From assembly GCA_937127435.1 (NCBI GenBank), contig CAKZLZ010000052.1, forward strand, positions 1 through 64,000: DNA of 64,000 bases. Reading direction: 5' to 3'. Position 1 is the first letter of the stretch. The number at the start of each line of letters is the position of its first letter. The notes beneath the pieces were generated by a model. It had not been told where the DNA came from and made no database searches. It worked only from the letters and a program-made list of their open reading frames with translations. The position numbers and the translations under genes are program-made. This DNA comes from an uncultured Verrucomicrobiota bacterium. GTDB lineage: Bacteria; Verrucomicrobiota; Kiritimatiellia; SS1-B-03-39; UBA6053. This document shows, in pieces, positions 51,815 to 62,300 of this stretch.

Positions 51815-53086
51815 ATGAAAATCTCTATTTTCCTTCCTATTTTTAACCGCAGAGACGAATTAAAACGCAGCTTACGTGCCCTGATTCCTGAAAAGGGAGA
51901 GCACGAAGTGTTTGTCGTGGATTTGGGTTCCACCGATGGCAGTCAGGATGCGGCGAAAGAACACGACTGGGTAAAAGTAATTGCCGCCACGGAAGGCCTG
52001 CGCTCAAAAGCACTGAATGCGGCGGTTGAACAATCTTCCGGCGACATTCTGTTTTTCATCGAACCCGGCAGCATGCCGGCCCGTGGATGGGCCCAGGCAC
52101 TGGCCGCTCATTTTGAAGCAGGTGCCGATGCCGGACATTTGAACTGCAATGAAGTGGATACAACCGCCAAATGGGCCGCGTCTCTCCGCTCCTTAAGCAT
52201 GAAAGTCGGTCATCAAGTATTAGGTGGACCCGCCAGCCTGAATGGTGTGGCAGTGAGCAAAGCCAGTTTTGACAAAGTTTCCGGATTCCGCCCGGTCCCC
52301 GATTTTGAATGGTTGGCTTTTGCCGCCCGTCTGAAAGAATCCGGCGCCAAAGTGAAAGCCATCAAACACGAAATCCTGGTTTCTCCGGCGGCAGGCAGCC
52401 GTCAGGCCAACGCCTGGCAGGAACTCAAAGAAGATTTGGTGTCCGCATGGAAGTTCCGTAAATCCGACAGCTTCGATGCCACCCGCAACAAACGGAAAGC
52501 CTCCTGCGCGGTGATCATCGGTTATGACGCCTTTGAAAAACCTGCGGGACACGACTTTTTCAAGAAGGCACAGGAAGAAATCCAAAACCTTACTTTGGAG
52601 ATGATGCAGTCTTACCGCGGAGTGGAAAAGATCTATTTTATTGGCGGCAGCGCCAGCAACAAATTGATTGGCCAACCTTCCGGAGTCGAAGTGATCGGCA
52701 AACCCCGGACCGCTCTGGACAAACGCTTTTCCGAATTGCTGGAAAAAATCCGCTCCGAAAATCAGGAAGGACTTTTATTGGTTAAAAGTAACTCTATGGA
52801 ATTGGGACACGACAAATTGCGTATGCTCTGCGAAGGACCAAGCGAAGAACCCTGCGTCATTCTTCCGGAAGCGGACAGTGATGACTGGACCGCCGTCTGG
52901 CTTGAACAGCCTGTGCTTGAAGCCATCGCTGATTGGGAACTGGCGCAGGACGCCACTTCATTAAAAGCGCACTTGAAATCCAAGATTTTCCGTTTTGAAG
53001 AAGAAGCGCCGGTGAAAAGCCTGCGTACAGATTCCGATGCCCGCAGCCTTTACTATGCCGGCGTATTGGATCAAAAACCGGCCTGA
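51815..53086 (+). CDS. GT2-type transferase fused to a degenerate DUF2064-like domain
   Basis: A 423-residue protein. Residues 1-~225 resemble TIGR04283 glycosyltransferase 2 (IFLPIFNRRDELKRSL, VVDLGSTDGS, DWVKVIAATEGLRSKALNAAV). The position of the expected DAD/DTR metal motif reads EPGSMPARGW, so the metal-binding Asp is missing. Residues ~228-400 fit DUF2064/TIGR04282 (CAVIIGYDAFEKPAG, then LDKRFSELLEKI, LLLVKSNSMELG in place of the GSDCP-type site, VILPEADSDDW in place of PaeDGGy). In other bacteria the two families sit as separate neighbours. Fusion and loss of acidic residues suggest a changed, possibly non-catalytic role. The second assignment is less sure than the first. Confidence 0.7.
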   Translation: MKISIFLPIFNRRDELKRSLRALIPEKGEHEVFVVDLGSTDGSQDAAKEHDWVKVIAATEGLRSKALNAAVEQSSGDILFFIEPGSMPARGWAQALAAHFEAGADAGHLNCNEVDTTAKWAASLRSLSMKVGHQVLGGPASLNGVAVSKASFDKVSGFRPVPDFEWLAFAARLKESGAKVKAIKHEILVSPAAGSRQANAWQELKEDLVSAWKFRKSDSFDATRNKRKASCAVIIGYDAFEKPAGHDFFKKAQEEIQNLTLEMMQSYRGVEKIYFIGGSASNKLIGQPSGVEVIGKPRTALDKRFSELLEKIRSENQEGLLLVKSNSMELGHDKLRMLCEGPSEEPCVILPEADSDDWTAVWLEQPVLEAIADWELAQDATSLKAHLKSKIFRFEEEAPVKSLRTDSDARSLYYAGVLDQKPA

Positions 53087-53090
53087 GGCC

Positions 53091-53146
53091 GGAGGTCGGA
53101 GATCGGAGGTCAGAGGTCGGAGGTCTGAAGTCGGAGGCCGGAGATC
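53091..53146 (+). repeat. Heptamer tandem repeat, eight units (GGAGGTC-type)
   Basis: Eight consecutive 7-bp units (GGAGGTC, GGAGATC, GGAGGTC, AGAGGTC, GGAGGTC, TGAAGTC, GGAGGCC, GGAGATC) begin four bases after the stop of the transferase fusion gene. The same heptamer appears in two units at 30.47 kb. It is a simple-sequence family, not CRISPR (no spacers). Confidence 0.9.
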
Positions 53147-53234
53147 GGGCCATTCAATCCGACAAACTCTCCCTCAGCCCCAATTCATCCTTGGCTTTAC
53201 AGCCGGTTCATCATTCTGACCCGGACCTCTCCCC

Positions 53235-54686
53235 TTACCTCTTCCAAAAACTCGGAGAAAACAGCACCAAAATGGTGAAAAGCTCCAAGCGCCCCAAAAG
53301 CATACAGAAAGCCAGGAGCAGCTTTCCGAGGTCATCGATTGAAGCATAATTCAAAGTAGGACCTACGGTGGAAAATCCGGGACCCACATTGCTCAAACAG
53401 GAGATGGCAGCGGAAAAGGCCGCAGGGAGATCAGGTAAATAAAATGTCATCAGCAGAGTGAAAACCGTGATCAGCATAAAATAACAAAAGGCAAAAGCCA
53501 TGATGCCGGAGACTATATTTCCCGCCACCGATTGACGGTCCAGTCGGACTTTCAGTACCGCTTGGGGTTGCATGTAGAGTTTAATTTGACGGAAGACCTC
53601 CTTAAACAAAACCAAACTCCGCATCACCTTTAAGCCACCGGCGGTGGATCCCGCGCAGCCTCCGCTAAACAGCAGAATAAAAATAATCACCTTCGAAAAC
53701 AATGGCCACAGATCATAATCCGCGGTGGCAAAACCAGTGGTGGTGGTAATCGAAACCACTTGAAAAAGCGCATCCCGGAATTGAATCCCCGGTACACCAT
53801 CAGACTGATGAATCCATAAATTCCAGGAAATCAACAAGGTGGCTCCGAGAATGAGAAATAAATATGCCTTCGACTCCGAGGATCGGTGATACACATTCCA
53901 GCGTCCGCGCAGAAATTGAAAATGAAGCGCAAAGTTTACGCCGGCCAGGATCATAAACACAATGACAATACTGTGAATCCAAGTGGAATCAAAAGCTGCC
54001 AAACTCGCGTTATAGGGACTGAATCCTCCGGTGGAAACCGTGCAAAAAGTATGATTCACCGAATCGAAAAAATTCATCCCGGCCAGCATAAGCAACAGAA
54101 TTTGAGAAACCGTCAGCAACAAATATACGCCATAAAGCAGTTTGGCCGTGTTTCCAATTCTTGGCGTTAATCGGTCTTTACTGGGTCCCGGCATTTCCGC
54201 CCGGTAAATCTGCATGCCCCCCACCCCGAGAAAAGGCAGAATCGCCACACAGAGCAGTAGCACACCCATGCCTCCCAGCCATTGGGTAAGACTCCGCCAG
54301 AAAATAATTCCCCGGGGCAGAATTTCAATATTGGTGAGAATCGTGGATCCGGTGGTCGTGAATCCACTGATGGTTTCGAAGATCGCATCCACCGGCGAAG
54401 GAATCGCCCCGGTTAAAACATAGGGCAATGCGCCCACGGCTCCGACACAGATCCAGCCGAAACTCACAATCGCAAATCCGTCTTTACGGGTCAAATTTAC
54501 CGGTCCCCGGGTCAAATACCACATCCCCATACCGATCAGCAGCCCGATCCCGCTGGAGGCAAGAATTTGCCGGATCACATCCCAACCATCTCCATAGACC
54601 CATGAAACCAGCGTACAGGTTCCCATGGCAAGCGAGACAAATACAATCAGATAGGAAACGAGATGGAAGACACTGCGTGAATTCAT
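53235..54686 (-). CDS. trkH: TrkH potassium uptake subunit
   Basis: A 483-residue membrane protein forming the K+ channel of the Trk system, with about ten helices and four pseudo-repeated pore loops. Filter-region segments: ISGFTTTGSTI, TVSTGGFSPYN, TTTTGFATADYD and SNVGPGFSTVGP. ATG 54686 is selected because GAGGAA lies upstream; the earlier in-frame start adds a Cys-rich leader from the trkA end. Located ten bases downstream of trkA on the same strand, as partner in the complex. Confidence 0.95.
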   Translation of the reverse strand: MNSRSVFHLVSYLIVFVSLAMGTCTLVSWVYGDGWDVIRQILASSGIGLLIGMGMWYLTRGPVNLTRKDGFAIVSFGWICVGAVGALPYVLTGAIPSPVDAIFETISGFTTTGSTILTNIEILPRGIIFWRSLTQWLGGMGVLLLCVAILPFLGVGGMQIYRAEMPGPSKDRLTPRIGNTAKLLYGVYLLLTVSQILLLMLAGMNFFDSVNHTFCTVSTGGFSPYNASLAAFDSTWIHSIVIVFMILAGVNFALHFQFLRGRWNVYHRSSESKAYLFLILGATLLISWNLWIHQSDGVPGIQFRDALFQVVSITTTTGFATADYDLWPLFSKVIIFILLFSGGCAGSTAGGLKVMRSLVLFKEVFRQIKLYMQPQAVLKVRLDRQSVAGNIVSGIMAFAFCYFMLITVFTLLMTFYLPDLPAAFSAAISCLSNVGPGFSTVGPTLNYASIDDLGKLLLAFCMLLGRLELFTILVLFSPSFWKR

Positions 54687-54696
54687 ACAGGATTCC

Positions 54697-56046
54697 TCAG
54701 GAAAGCAAATCCTCGATCCGCCGGATCGCCTTGGGCAGTCCGTACAACAAAATCCGGTCACCGGTTTCCAGCCTCAAATCCCCGGTCGCCACAATCAACT
54801 CGGAATCTCTCAGGACCATACTGATTAAACAACCCTTGGGTAGCTTAATGTTCATCACCCCTTTTCCATTCCATTTGTGATCTTCCTCAATGAGGAAATC
54901 CACAACTTCACCCGGAATTTTCTGAAGGATCCGGTCCCCCATCACGGAGCTCCCGCGCACAAAATGATAAACCGAATTAATGAGACTGGAATGAGGACTA
55001 ATCACCCGGTCCACCAAGGCCAATGAATCGATAATGGGTTGATAGGTCGCTTTATCGACCCGGGAAATGGTAAAATGCGCGCCCAGTTTTTCTGCGACCA
55101 GGCATGACATAATATTATTTTCATCGTCGCCGGTTACTGCAACAAAAGAAGTTTGGCCATTAATACCCAATTCCGCCATCATGTCCTGATCAAGAGAACT
55201 GCCGTGTAAAATCAGGGTACGCTCCAGCTCTTCGGAGCAATAATCCGCACGTTCGGCTTCGCATTCCAGCAAGGTGACATTAAATTGACTGTCTTTCTCC
55301 AGGCGGCGGGCCAATTGCAATCCCAACTGTCCTCCTCCCGCAATCACCACCCGGGAATAACCCTCTTCACTGGGAAGGAGGAACTTTAAAAAGGCCCGGA
55401 CTTTTTCAGGATCCCCCACCAGATAGACGATGTCGCCAATGGTAAAGGCGGTGTCCCCCCGGGGGATTTTCAGTTTTCCCGCCCGCATATAAGCAACAAA
55501 ACGGATCGTGGATAAAATTTCGTGGTAGGGACTTTCTTTCAGGGGACCGGCAAGCAAGGGACAATCTGTAGGAATTTGTACACCGACACAAAGAACCCGG
55601 TCTTCCAACAATCCCACCGCCTCTTGCGCACCGGGGATACGAAGGATATTAAACAATTCCTTGGCGCACTCATGTTGTTGATTGATAATCAAATCGATCC
55701 CCAATTCCCGCAGGTCAAAGTGTCCGTTTGCCCCGGTATAGGCATTGCTGCTTACCCGGGCGACTTTTCGGGGGACGCCTGAAATATGGGCAAGGGAACA
55801 AGCCAGAATATTGACGGATTCCTGATCCGTCAGCGCGACGACCAAATCGGTGCGGCCGATGCCGGCCAAATCGAGAATGCCGGGATCTGCGGCATCTCCC
55901 TGAATGGTGAGGAGATCCATCTGGGCTTCCACCTGCTCCAAGGCAACCGGGTCCCGGTCTACAAGTACAACATCATGCTGTTCTTCACAAAGGCGGGAAG
56001 CCAACATGCGTCCTGAGGTTCCTGCGCCTAGTAAAAGTATTCGCAT
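54697..56046 (-). CDS. trkA: TrkA potassium uptake regulatory subunit
   Basis: A 449-residue peripheral protein with two RCK units that gate TrkH. Each starts with a Rossmann GxGxxG: LLLGAGTSGRMLASRL (about 3-18) and VVIAGGGQLGLQLARRL (about 233-249), binding NAD(H)/ATP. Each is followed by a C-terminal TrkA-C domain (about 140-220 and 370-449). Typical length for the duplicated form. Upstream gene of the trkA-trkH unit; a tRNA gene lies 25 bases further upstream on the same strand. Confidence 0.95.
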   Translation of the reverse strand: MRILLLGAGTSGRMLASRLCEEQHDVVLVDRDPVALEQVEAQMDLLTIQGDAADPGILDLAGIGRTDLVVALTDQESVNILACSLAHISGVPRKVARVSSNAYTGANGHFDLRELGIDLIINQQHECAKELFNILRIPGAQEAVGLLEDRVLCVGVQIPTDCPLLAGPLKESPYHEILSTIRFVAYMRAGKLKIPRGDTAFTIGDIVYLVGDPEKVRAFLKFLLPSEEGYSRVVIAGGGQLGLQLARRLEKDSQFNVTLLECEAERADYCSEELERTLILHGSSLDQDMMAELGINGQTSFVAVTGDDENNIMSCLVAEKLGAHFTISRVDKATYQPIIDSLALVDRVISPHSSLINSVYHFVRGSSVMGDRILQKIPGEVVDFLIEEDHKWNGKGVMNIKLPKGCLISMVLRDSELIVATGDLRLETGDRILLYGLPKAIRRIEDLLS

Positions 56047-56071
56047 TATCTTGGGTAGAAGGGGAAAAAAG

Positions 56072-56163
56072 TGGCGGAGAGAGGGGGATTTGAACCCCCG
56101 GTAGGTAAAAAAACCTACGCCTGATTAGCAATCAGGTGCCTTAGACCACTCAGCCATCTCTCC
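56072..56163 (-). tRNA. tRNA-Ser (anticodon GCU)
   Basis: Folds on the minus strand: acceptor stem GGAGAGA/TCTCTCC, D arm with GGCTGAGTGGTCTAAGG, anticodon arm CTGAT-TGCTAAT-CAG giving anticodon GCT (reads AGC/AGU). A long variable arm (GTAGG...CCTAC, T-rich loop) typical of class II serine tRNAs, T arm with GGGGGTTCAAATCCCCC, discriminator G and an encoded CCA end. All stems are perfect or near perfect. Confidence 0.97.
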
Positions 56164-56241
56164 GCATATAAAATTCTGTTTCCAAACCGACTCTTACTTA
56201 GCCCAGAAGTCCTGAGTTTGGCAAGTTCTGATTAAGAAAAA

Positions 56242-57051
56242 TCAACTACCTTCCGGCAATTCATGTGGCATCAATTCGCCACCGATGATGGATGCACCCC
56301 CATCCACGTAAATCGTTTGCCCGGTAATCTGCTTGGAGTAGTTCCCCAGCAGGAAAGCGACCACGCCGGCAACTTCCGGTTGGGCAGATTTCGGGTCCCA
56401 GTTCAAGGGACTGGATTTTTTCCAGGTATTGCCCAATTCTTCAAATCCGGGAATGTGCTTGGCGGCAATGGTAAATACCGGGCCGGCAGAAACGGCATTT
56501 ACCCGAACCGCATCTTTACCGTGGCGACGGGCCAAGCCACGCACCACAGCTTCCAATGCCGCTTTGTTTACGCCCATCCAGTTATAGAAGGCGAAGGCAC
56601 GCTCTGAAGCAAATGTCAGGGTCACCACGGAACCGCCTTCCACCATTTTAGGGGCAGCGTAACGGGTAACGGTTGCCAGGGAAACCGCGCTGATCTGAAA
56701 CCCTTTCATCAGGTCGTCATAAGCGTCGGTGTGAAATTCTTCACCCAGGCAGGTTTTGGGATTGCTGAAACCAATGGAGTGCACCATGCCGGAAATCGGA
56801 CCTTCGATGCTGTCAAAGAGGCTTTTCACTTCTTCATCATTGGTTACATCACAAAAACGGATGTCCAGATTCTCGCGGTCTGCATCGGTGAGCTTTTTGC
56901 TGCGGTCGAAGAAAATTTTCTTCATGCGCTCGCTTTGCACCGTAAAAATGACTTTGCCACCGAATGATTCGATCATTTTTCCAATTGCGTAGGCAATAGA
57001 ATCTGCATCAAGCAGTCCCATCACGACATAGGTTTTACCGGCTTCAATCAT
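56242..57051 (-). CDS. fabI: Enoyl-[acyl-carrier-protein] reductase, FabI-type (divergent)
   Basis: Reduces enoyl-ACP in fatty-acid elongation with NAD(P)H. A 269-residue SDR fold with FabI-like VVMGLLDADSIAYAIGKMI, MVHSIGF, and the active-site Y156-x6-K163 (FYNWMGVNK). The second tyrosine of classical FabI (LSYLGAER) is replaced by Phe (LTFASER), one residue being deleted there. C-terminal QITGQTIYVDGGASIIG is well conserved. A GGAGG ribosome site precedes the ATG. In operon with the upstream small basic protein. Confidence 0.88.
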   Translation of the reverse strand: MIEAGKTYVVMGLLDADSIAYAIGKMIESFGGKVIFTVQSERMKKIFFDRSKKLTDADRENLDIRFCDVTNDEEVKSLFDSIEGPISGMVHSIGFSNPKTCLGEEFHTDAYDDLMKGFQISAVSLATVTRYAAPKMVEGGSVVTLTFASERAFAFYNWMGVNKAALEAVVRGLARRHGKDAVRVNAVSAGPVFTIAAKHIPGFEELGNTWKKSSPLNWDPKSAQPEVAGVVAFLLGNYSKQITGQTIYVDGGASIIGGELMPHELPEGS

Positions 57052-57078
57052 TTTTAGACCTCCAGAACGTAAAGAAAA

Positions 57079-57276
57079 TCAACCTTCGGCGGAAATTTTG
57101 GCCGGGCGTTTGAGCATATCACGGACTTCGCGGGGATTCAGCTTGGCAGCTTCTTCTTCAGAAACGCCCAACGCAATCAAGCGTTTCCGTTGCGTGTTTT
57201 GACGGTTTACTTTCGCAGCGCCACCTTTGCGGGGGCGGGTGATATTGGTTTTGTTGAATTTACGTCCGGTTCCCAT
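57079..57276 (-). CDS. Small basic protein of unknown function
   Basis: A 65-residue Arg/Lys-rich protein (MGTGRKFNKTNITRPRKGG) with a predicted helical C-terminal half (GVSEEEAAKLNPREVRDMLKR). It has a GGAG ribosome site and is followed after 27 bases by fabI. The composition suggests RNA or ribosome association, but I do not recognise a family. Coding probability is good because of the operon position and codon usage. Confidence 0.65.
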   Translation of the reverse strand: MGTGRKFNKTNITRPRKGGAAKVNRQNTQRKRLIALGVSEEEAAKLNPREVRDMLKRPAKISAEG

Positions 57277-59199
<1,923 letters not shown>

Positions 59200-59201
59200 G
59201 T

Positions 59202-59867
59202 TTGAACCCTCCGGCCTGGGCTGCGTTGTTTGATTGGGACGGGGTCATTATCGACTCCGCAAAAGCCCATGAAATTTCCTGGGAGAGGCTGTCAAAGGAA
59301 ACCGGACTTCCCCTGCCCGCCGACCACTTCCTGCGCGGATTCGGGAAGCGGAATGAAGTGATCTTTCCTGAAATTTTAGCATGGGGAACAGATCCTGCGC
59401 AAATTAAGGCCTGGTCCCTCCGCAAGGAAGCCATTTATAGAGACGTGGTGGAAGAGAACGGCGTGGTCGTATTACCGGGGGTGCGGACCTACCTGCAAAG
59501 CCTGATGGATGCGGGGATCCCGGCGGTCATCGGCACCTCCACCCAACGGGACAATGTAGAACTTATTTTTGAGATCATGGACCTTCGGAATTTTTTCTGT
59601 GGCGTGGTCAGTGCTGAAGATGTTTCGTACGGAAAACCCGATCCGGAAGTCTTTGTCAAAGCCGCCGCGATCGCAGAGTTGCCCCCTGAAAAATGCGTGG
59701 TGTTTGAAGATGCGCCCTACGGCATTGAAGCCGCCGTCGCCGGAGGCATGCGCTCGGTGGGGGTTTTAACCACCCATGAGAAACAAGGTCTCCCCGGTGC
59801 CGACCGCTGGGTCGACCGTTTGGATGAATTGCCCTTGGACGGTCAATTCCCCTGCTGTCCTGATTAA
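59202..59867 (+). CDS. HAD-superfamily phosphatase (beta-phosphoglucomutase-like)
   Basis: A 221-residue HAD hydrolase starting with TTG two bases after pyrG. Motif I FDWDGVIIDS (D11, D13), helical cap (EISWERLSKETG onward), motif II IGTSTQRDN, motif III Lys in YGKPDPEVF and motif IV EDAPYGIEAA. Probably translated by coupling with pyrG. Substrate is likely a sugar or nucleotide phosphate. A paralogue-like gene of the same class is at 32.0 kb. Confidence 0.85.
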   Translation: MNPPAWAALFDWDGVIIDSAKAHEISWERLSKETGLPLPADHFLRGFGKRNEVIFPEILAWGTDPAQIKAWSLRKEAIYRDVVEENGVVVLPGVRTYLQSLMDAGIPAVIGTSTQRDNVELIFEIMDLRNFFCGVVSAEDVSYGKPDPEVFVKAAAIAELPPEKCVVFEDAPYGIEAAVAGGMRSVGVLTTHEKQGLPGADRWVDRLDELPLDGQFPCCPD

Positions 59868-59928
59868 GCCTCTGAACGGAGTTGGAACGTATTTTCGCGG
59901 GAACGATTTCCCCCGCACCACGCCCGCC

Positions 59929-60699
59929 TTAGCCTTTTAAATGATCCAGATCTTTTTGGATCTGTGCATAGGTCAAAAGCGCCAGTTCTTTGCGGTCACT
60001 TGCCGTGATTGTTTGTTCCCCGAAACGAATGCGGACAGTAAAACCCGGTTCTTTGAGCAGGCGGGCAATGTGAGGGGCAAATTCTTCATCTCCATACCAG
60101 GCGATAACATCCGTAACCGGGGGCATACCGGGACGGGTTTCATAGGCAATCGCGGCCGTGGTTACGGCCAATCCCATTTCAACTGCAGGCTGAAACAGAC
60201 TCGGTTTAAAAGGCAACAACTCTTCTCCGTTTGTGGTCGTTCCTTCGGGAAAAAACCCTACTGCACCTCCATTCAGAACCAGATCCGCGATCAACTGATT
60301 CATGCGTTTGACGTCACGGCGGATTTCCCGGTTAATATAAATCGTAGGGCCGATACGGGTCAAGGGGCCAATTCCCGGCCAGGATGCCACTTCGGATTTG
60401 CTGATAAACCAAGCCGGGCAAACAGCACAGACCAACAAAATATCCATATAACTCAAATGGTTACTTACCAGAAAGAACGGGGCGCGGGGGCGCGGCCCCT
60501 CCACTTTAATCCGCATTCCCATCAGCCATGCCATGCCATAGCCCCAAAAACTGGTGGCGGGGTAAAGAAATTTATAGCGTTTTTGAGGACAGGGCAAGGT
60601 GATGATCTTGATCACCACTCCCAAGGCATACATCAACAGGCAGAAAATCAGGATCAGAAAAATTCGAACAACCCGCCGGAGACTTCCGACCCAGATCAT
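59929..60699 (-). CDS. PlsC-type acyltransferase, OlsA-like
   Basis: A 256-residue lysophospholipid/lyso-ornithine lipid O-acyltransferase. Motif I NHLSYMD (H-x4-D), the INREIRRDV segment, motif III FPEGTTTNGEELL, and an N-terminal hydrophobic helix (about 10-32). It overlaps the preceding OlsB-like gene by four bases (ATGA), as do olsBA pairs. I infer it adds the second acyl chain to the amino-acid lipid rather than to lysophosphatidic acid. Confidence 0.82.
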   Translation of the reverse strand: MIWVGSLRRVVRIFLILIFCLLMYALGVVIKIITLPCPQKRYKFLYPATSFWGYGMAWLMGMRIKVEGPRPRAPFFLVSNHLSYMDILLVCAVCPAWFISKSEVASWPGIGPLTRIGPTIYINREIRRDVKRMNQLIADLVLNGGAVGFFPEGTTTNGEELLPFKPSLFQPAVEMGLAVTTAAIAYETRPGMPPVTDVIAWYGDEEFAPHIARLLKEPGFTVRIRFGEQTITASDRKELALLTYAQIQKDLDHLKG

Positions 60700-61490
60700 G
60701 CGAGGTCCTTTTTAAAGATTTTCATCAATTTCGGCGGGATATCCAAAAGGTCAAAAAAGGCCAAATAATCGATGGTTTTAAATTCACGGTCTACGGCCGG
60801 TTCACTGCATATTTTTGCCCCGTAATCGAGATAGAGCTGCATCAAACGGGGGGTCACCACATCTACAACCTCATCCTCTTTCGGCTCCAAATGAGGGCAA
60901 ATGTAGTCGGGACGTGCCGGCAAACAATAGCGCTCATGCAGGGCGCCGGAGCGCTTCAAACGTTTATACAGAGACCAACCCTCGGCTTCGTCCTGGCTGG
61001 TCAATGAACAGCATCCAAACATATACCGGAGTTTGTTGGACTGTAAATAATATAACAATCCCCGCCAAAGCAGGAAAAGGACTCTTCCGTTCCGGTGCTT
61101 CCCTGAGATGCAGGCCCGCCCCAACTCCATGGATTGCGCCAAGAAATCCTGAGGGAACAAATCAAAATCATATTCCGTCGCAGAATAGAACCCCAGGCCC
61201 GCGGACGCCATGGTTAGATTCTGCATACGGTACGTCCCCACCAGCTCGCCGGTTTTAACGTCCCGCACGATGAGATGATGGCATTGGTCATCGAAAGGAT
61301 CTATATCCATTCGGGTTGTAAAACTCGCATCCAGCCCCTCGCCCATTTCCAAATTAAACACTTCGAACCGGAGTCGTTGAACTTCTTCAAGTTCTGTCCG
61401 GGTATTTGCGAATCCCGCAACATAATGTCCTGAAGTCAGGTTTGCGTCCCCGGGAATAAATTCCGGGAACACGGGGTAAGTTGTGCCCAT
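60696..61490 (-). CDS. OlsB-like amino acid N-acyltransferase (GNAT family)
   Basis: A 264-residue N-acyltransferase of the OlsB/Acetyltransf_5 type, forming an amide between an amino acid (ornithine, or possibly glycine) and 3-hydroxyacyl-ACP. Family segments: VQRLRFEVFNLEMGEG, CHHLIVRDVKTGELVGTYRM (split), ELGRACISGKHRNGRV and LWRGLLYYLQSNKLRYMFGCCSL. The adjacent PlsC-like gene completes the two-step lipid pathway. Whether the head group is ornithine or another amino acid cannot be told. Confidence 0.85.
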   Translation of the reverse strand: MGTTYPVFPEFIPGDANLTSGHYVAGFANTRTELEEVQRLRFEVFNLEMGEGLDASFTTRMDIDPFDDQCHHLIVRDVKTGELVGTYRMQNLTMASAGLGFYSATEYDFDLFPQDFLAQSMELGRACISGKHRNGRVLFLLWRGLLYYLQSNKLRYMFGCCSLTSQDEAEGWSLYKRLKRSGALHERYCLPARPDYICPHLEPKEDEVVDVVTPRLMQLYLDYGAKICSEPAVDREFKTIDYLAFFDLLDIPPKLMKIFKKDLA

Positions 61491-61493
61491 AAA

Positions 61494-62279
61494 TTACTCC
61501 ACAATTCCGCGCATCACAAAGCCTGTCATGGAACTGCAAAACCGATTCTCCGAGGCTGCATCTTCCGCATTCCGCCACCACTCGGCAGCTTCATCTTTTT
61601 CACATCCGCCGGCGGATGTGAATCTTTGCAAGAGTGCCTGCAAACCCCAGATATAGCTTCCGATTTGCCAGTCGGGTACACAGACCGCATCTGCATAACC
61701 ATCCACTTTCGTCAATCCCGCCTCGATAAATAAGCGGCGAAGCTGACGCCCTGAACGGCCATTGACATGATGATCTCTTGCGAAATCGCAAATTTTTTCA
61801 GTAAGTTCGGTTTGGGGGTGATCCAAAACCAATGTGCCCCAGTCCACATCAATTCCAATCACCCGTCCGCCGGGTTGGGTCACCCGGATCATTTCGTTGA
61901 GCACTTTCATGGGGTTTTCGAGATGCTGAAAAACCCGGTCGCTGCGCACGACGTTCATCGAATTGTCCTCAAAAGAAAGCGCTTCCAATTTCCCCACTTG
62001 AAAATTGATAGGAACGCCGGCTGCGCTGGCCCGTTCGATGGCAGTTTGAATGGTTGCACCATCCATATCCACCCCGTGCAACTCCACCTCACCTTTCAGG
62101 GCCTGAGACATTGCCAGCAAATCATCACCGGCACCACAACCCGCATCCAAAAGCTTTTCGCCGGGTTGAAGCTCCATAAATACGAACGCACGTTTTTTGT
62201 AATCACCAAATAGACGGGTAATGCGGGTGAGATAATCCACAGGGGTGGATTGATAAGCATTTTGAGAAGGTTGGTTCAT
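61494..62279 (-). CDS. Class I SAM-dependent methyltransferase
   Basis: A 261-residue UbiE-like methyltransferase: motif I LLDAGCGAGDDLL (about 44-56), VDMDGATIQTA (acidic loop), RSDRVFQHLENP and GRVIGIDVDWGTL. Its stop is three bases before the OlsB-like start and it follows the kinase gene by 21 bases, so it belongs to this operon. The planctomycete OlsG N-methylates ornithine lipids, so methylation of the amino-lipid head group is an attractive but unproven role; quinone methylation is the alternative. Confidence 0.85.
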   Translation of the reverse strand: MNQPSQNAYQSTPVDYLTRITRLFGDYKKRAFVFMELQPGEKLLDAGCGAGDDLLAMSQALKGEVELHGVDMDGATIQTAIERASAAGVPINFQVGKLEALSFEDNSMNVVRSDRVFQHLENPMKVLNEMIRVTQPGGRVIGIDVDWGTLVLDHPQTELTEKICDFARDHHVNGRSGRQLRRLFIEAGLTKVDGYADAVCVPDWQIGSYIWGLQALLQRFTSAGGCEKDEAAEWWRNAEDAASENRFCSSMTGFVMRGIVE

Positions 62280-62300
62280 AGGAGGTCAGTCTTTGGTTTG

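Noticed and set aside
53091-53146. CRISPR-like repeat
   Set aside because: Units are 7 bp, contiguous and degenerate, without spacers; no cas genes in the window.
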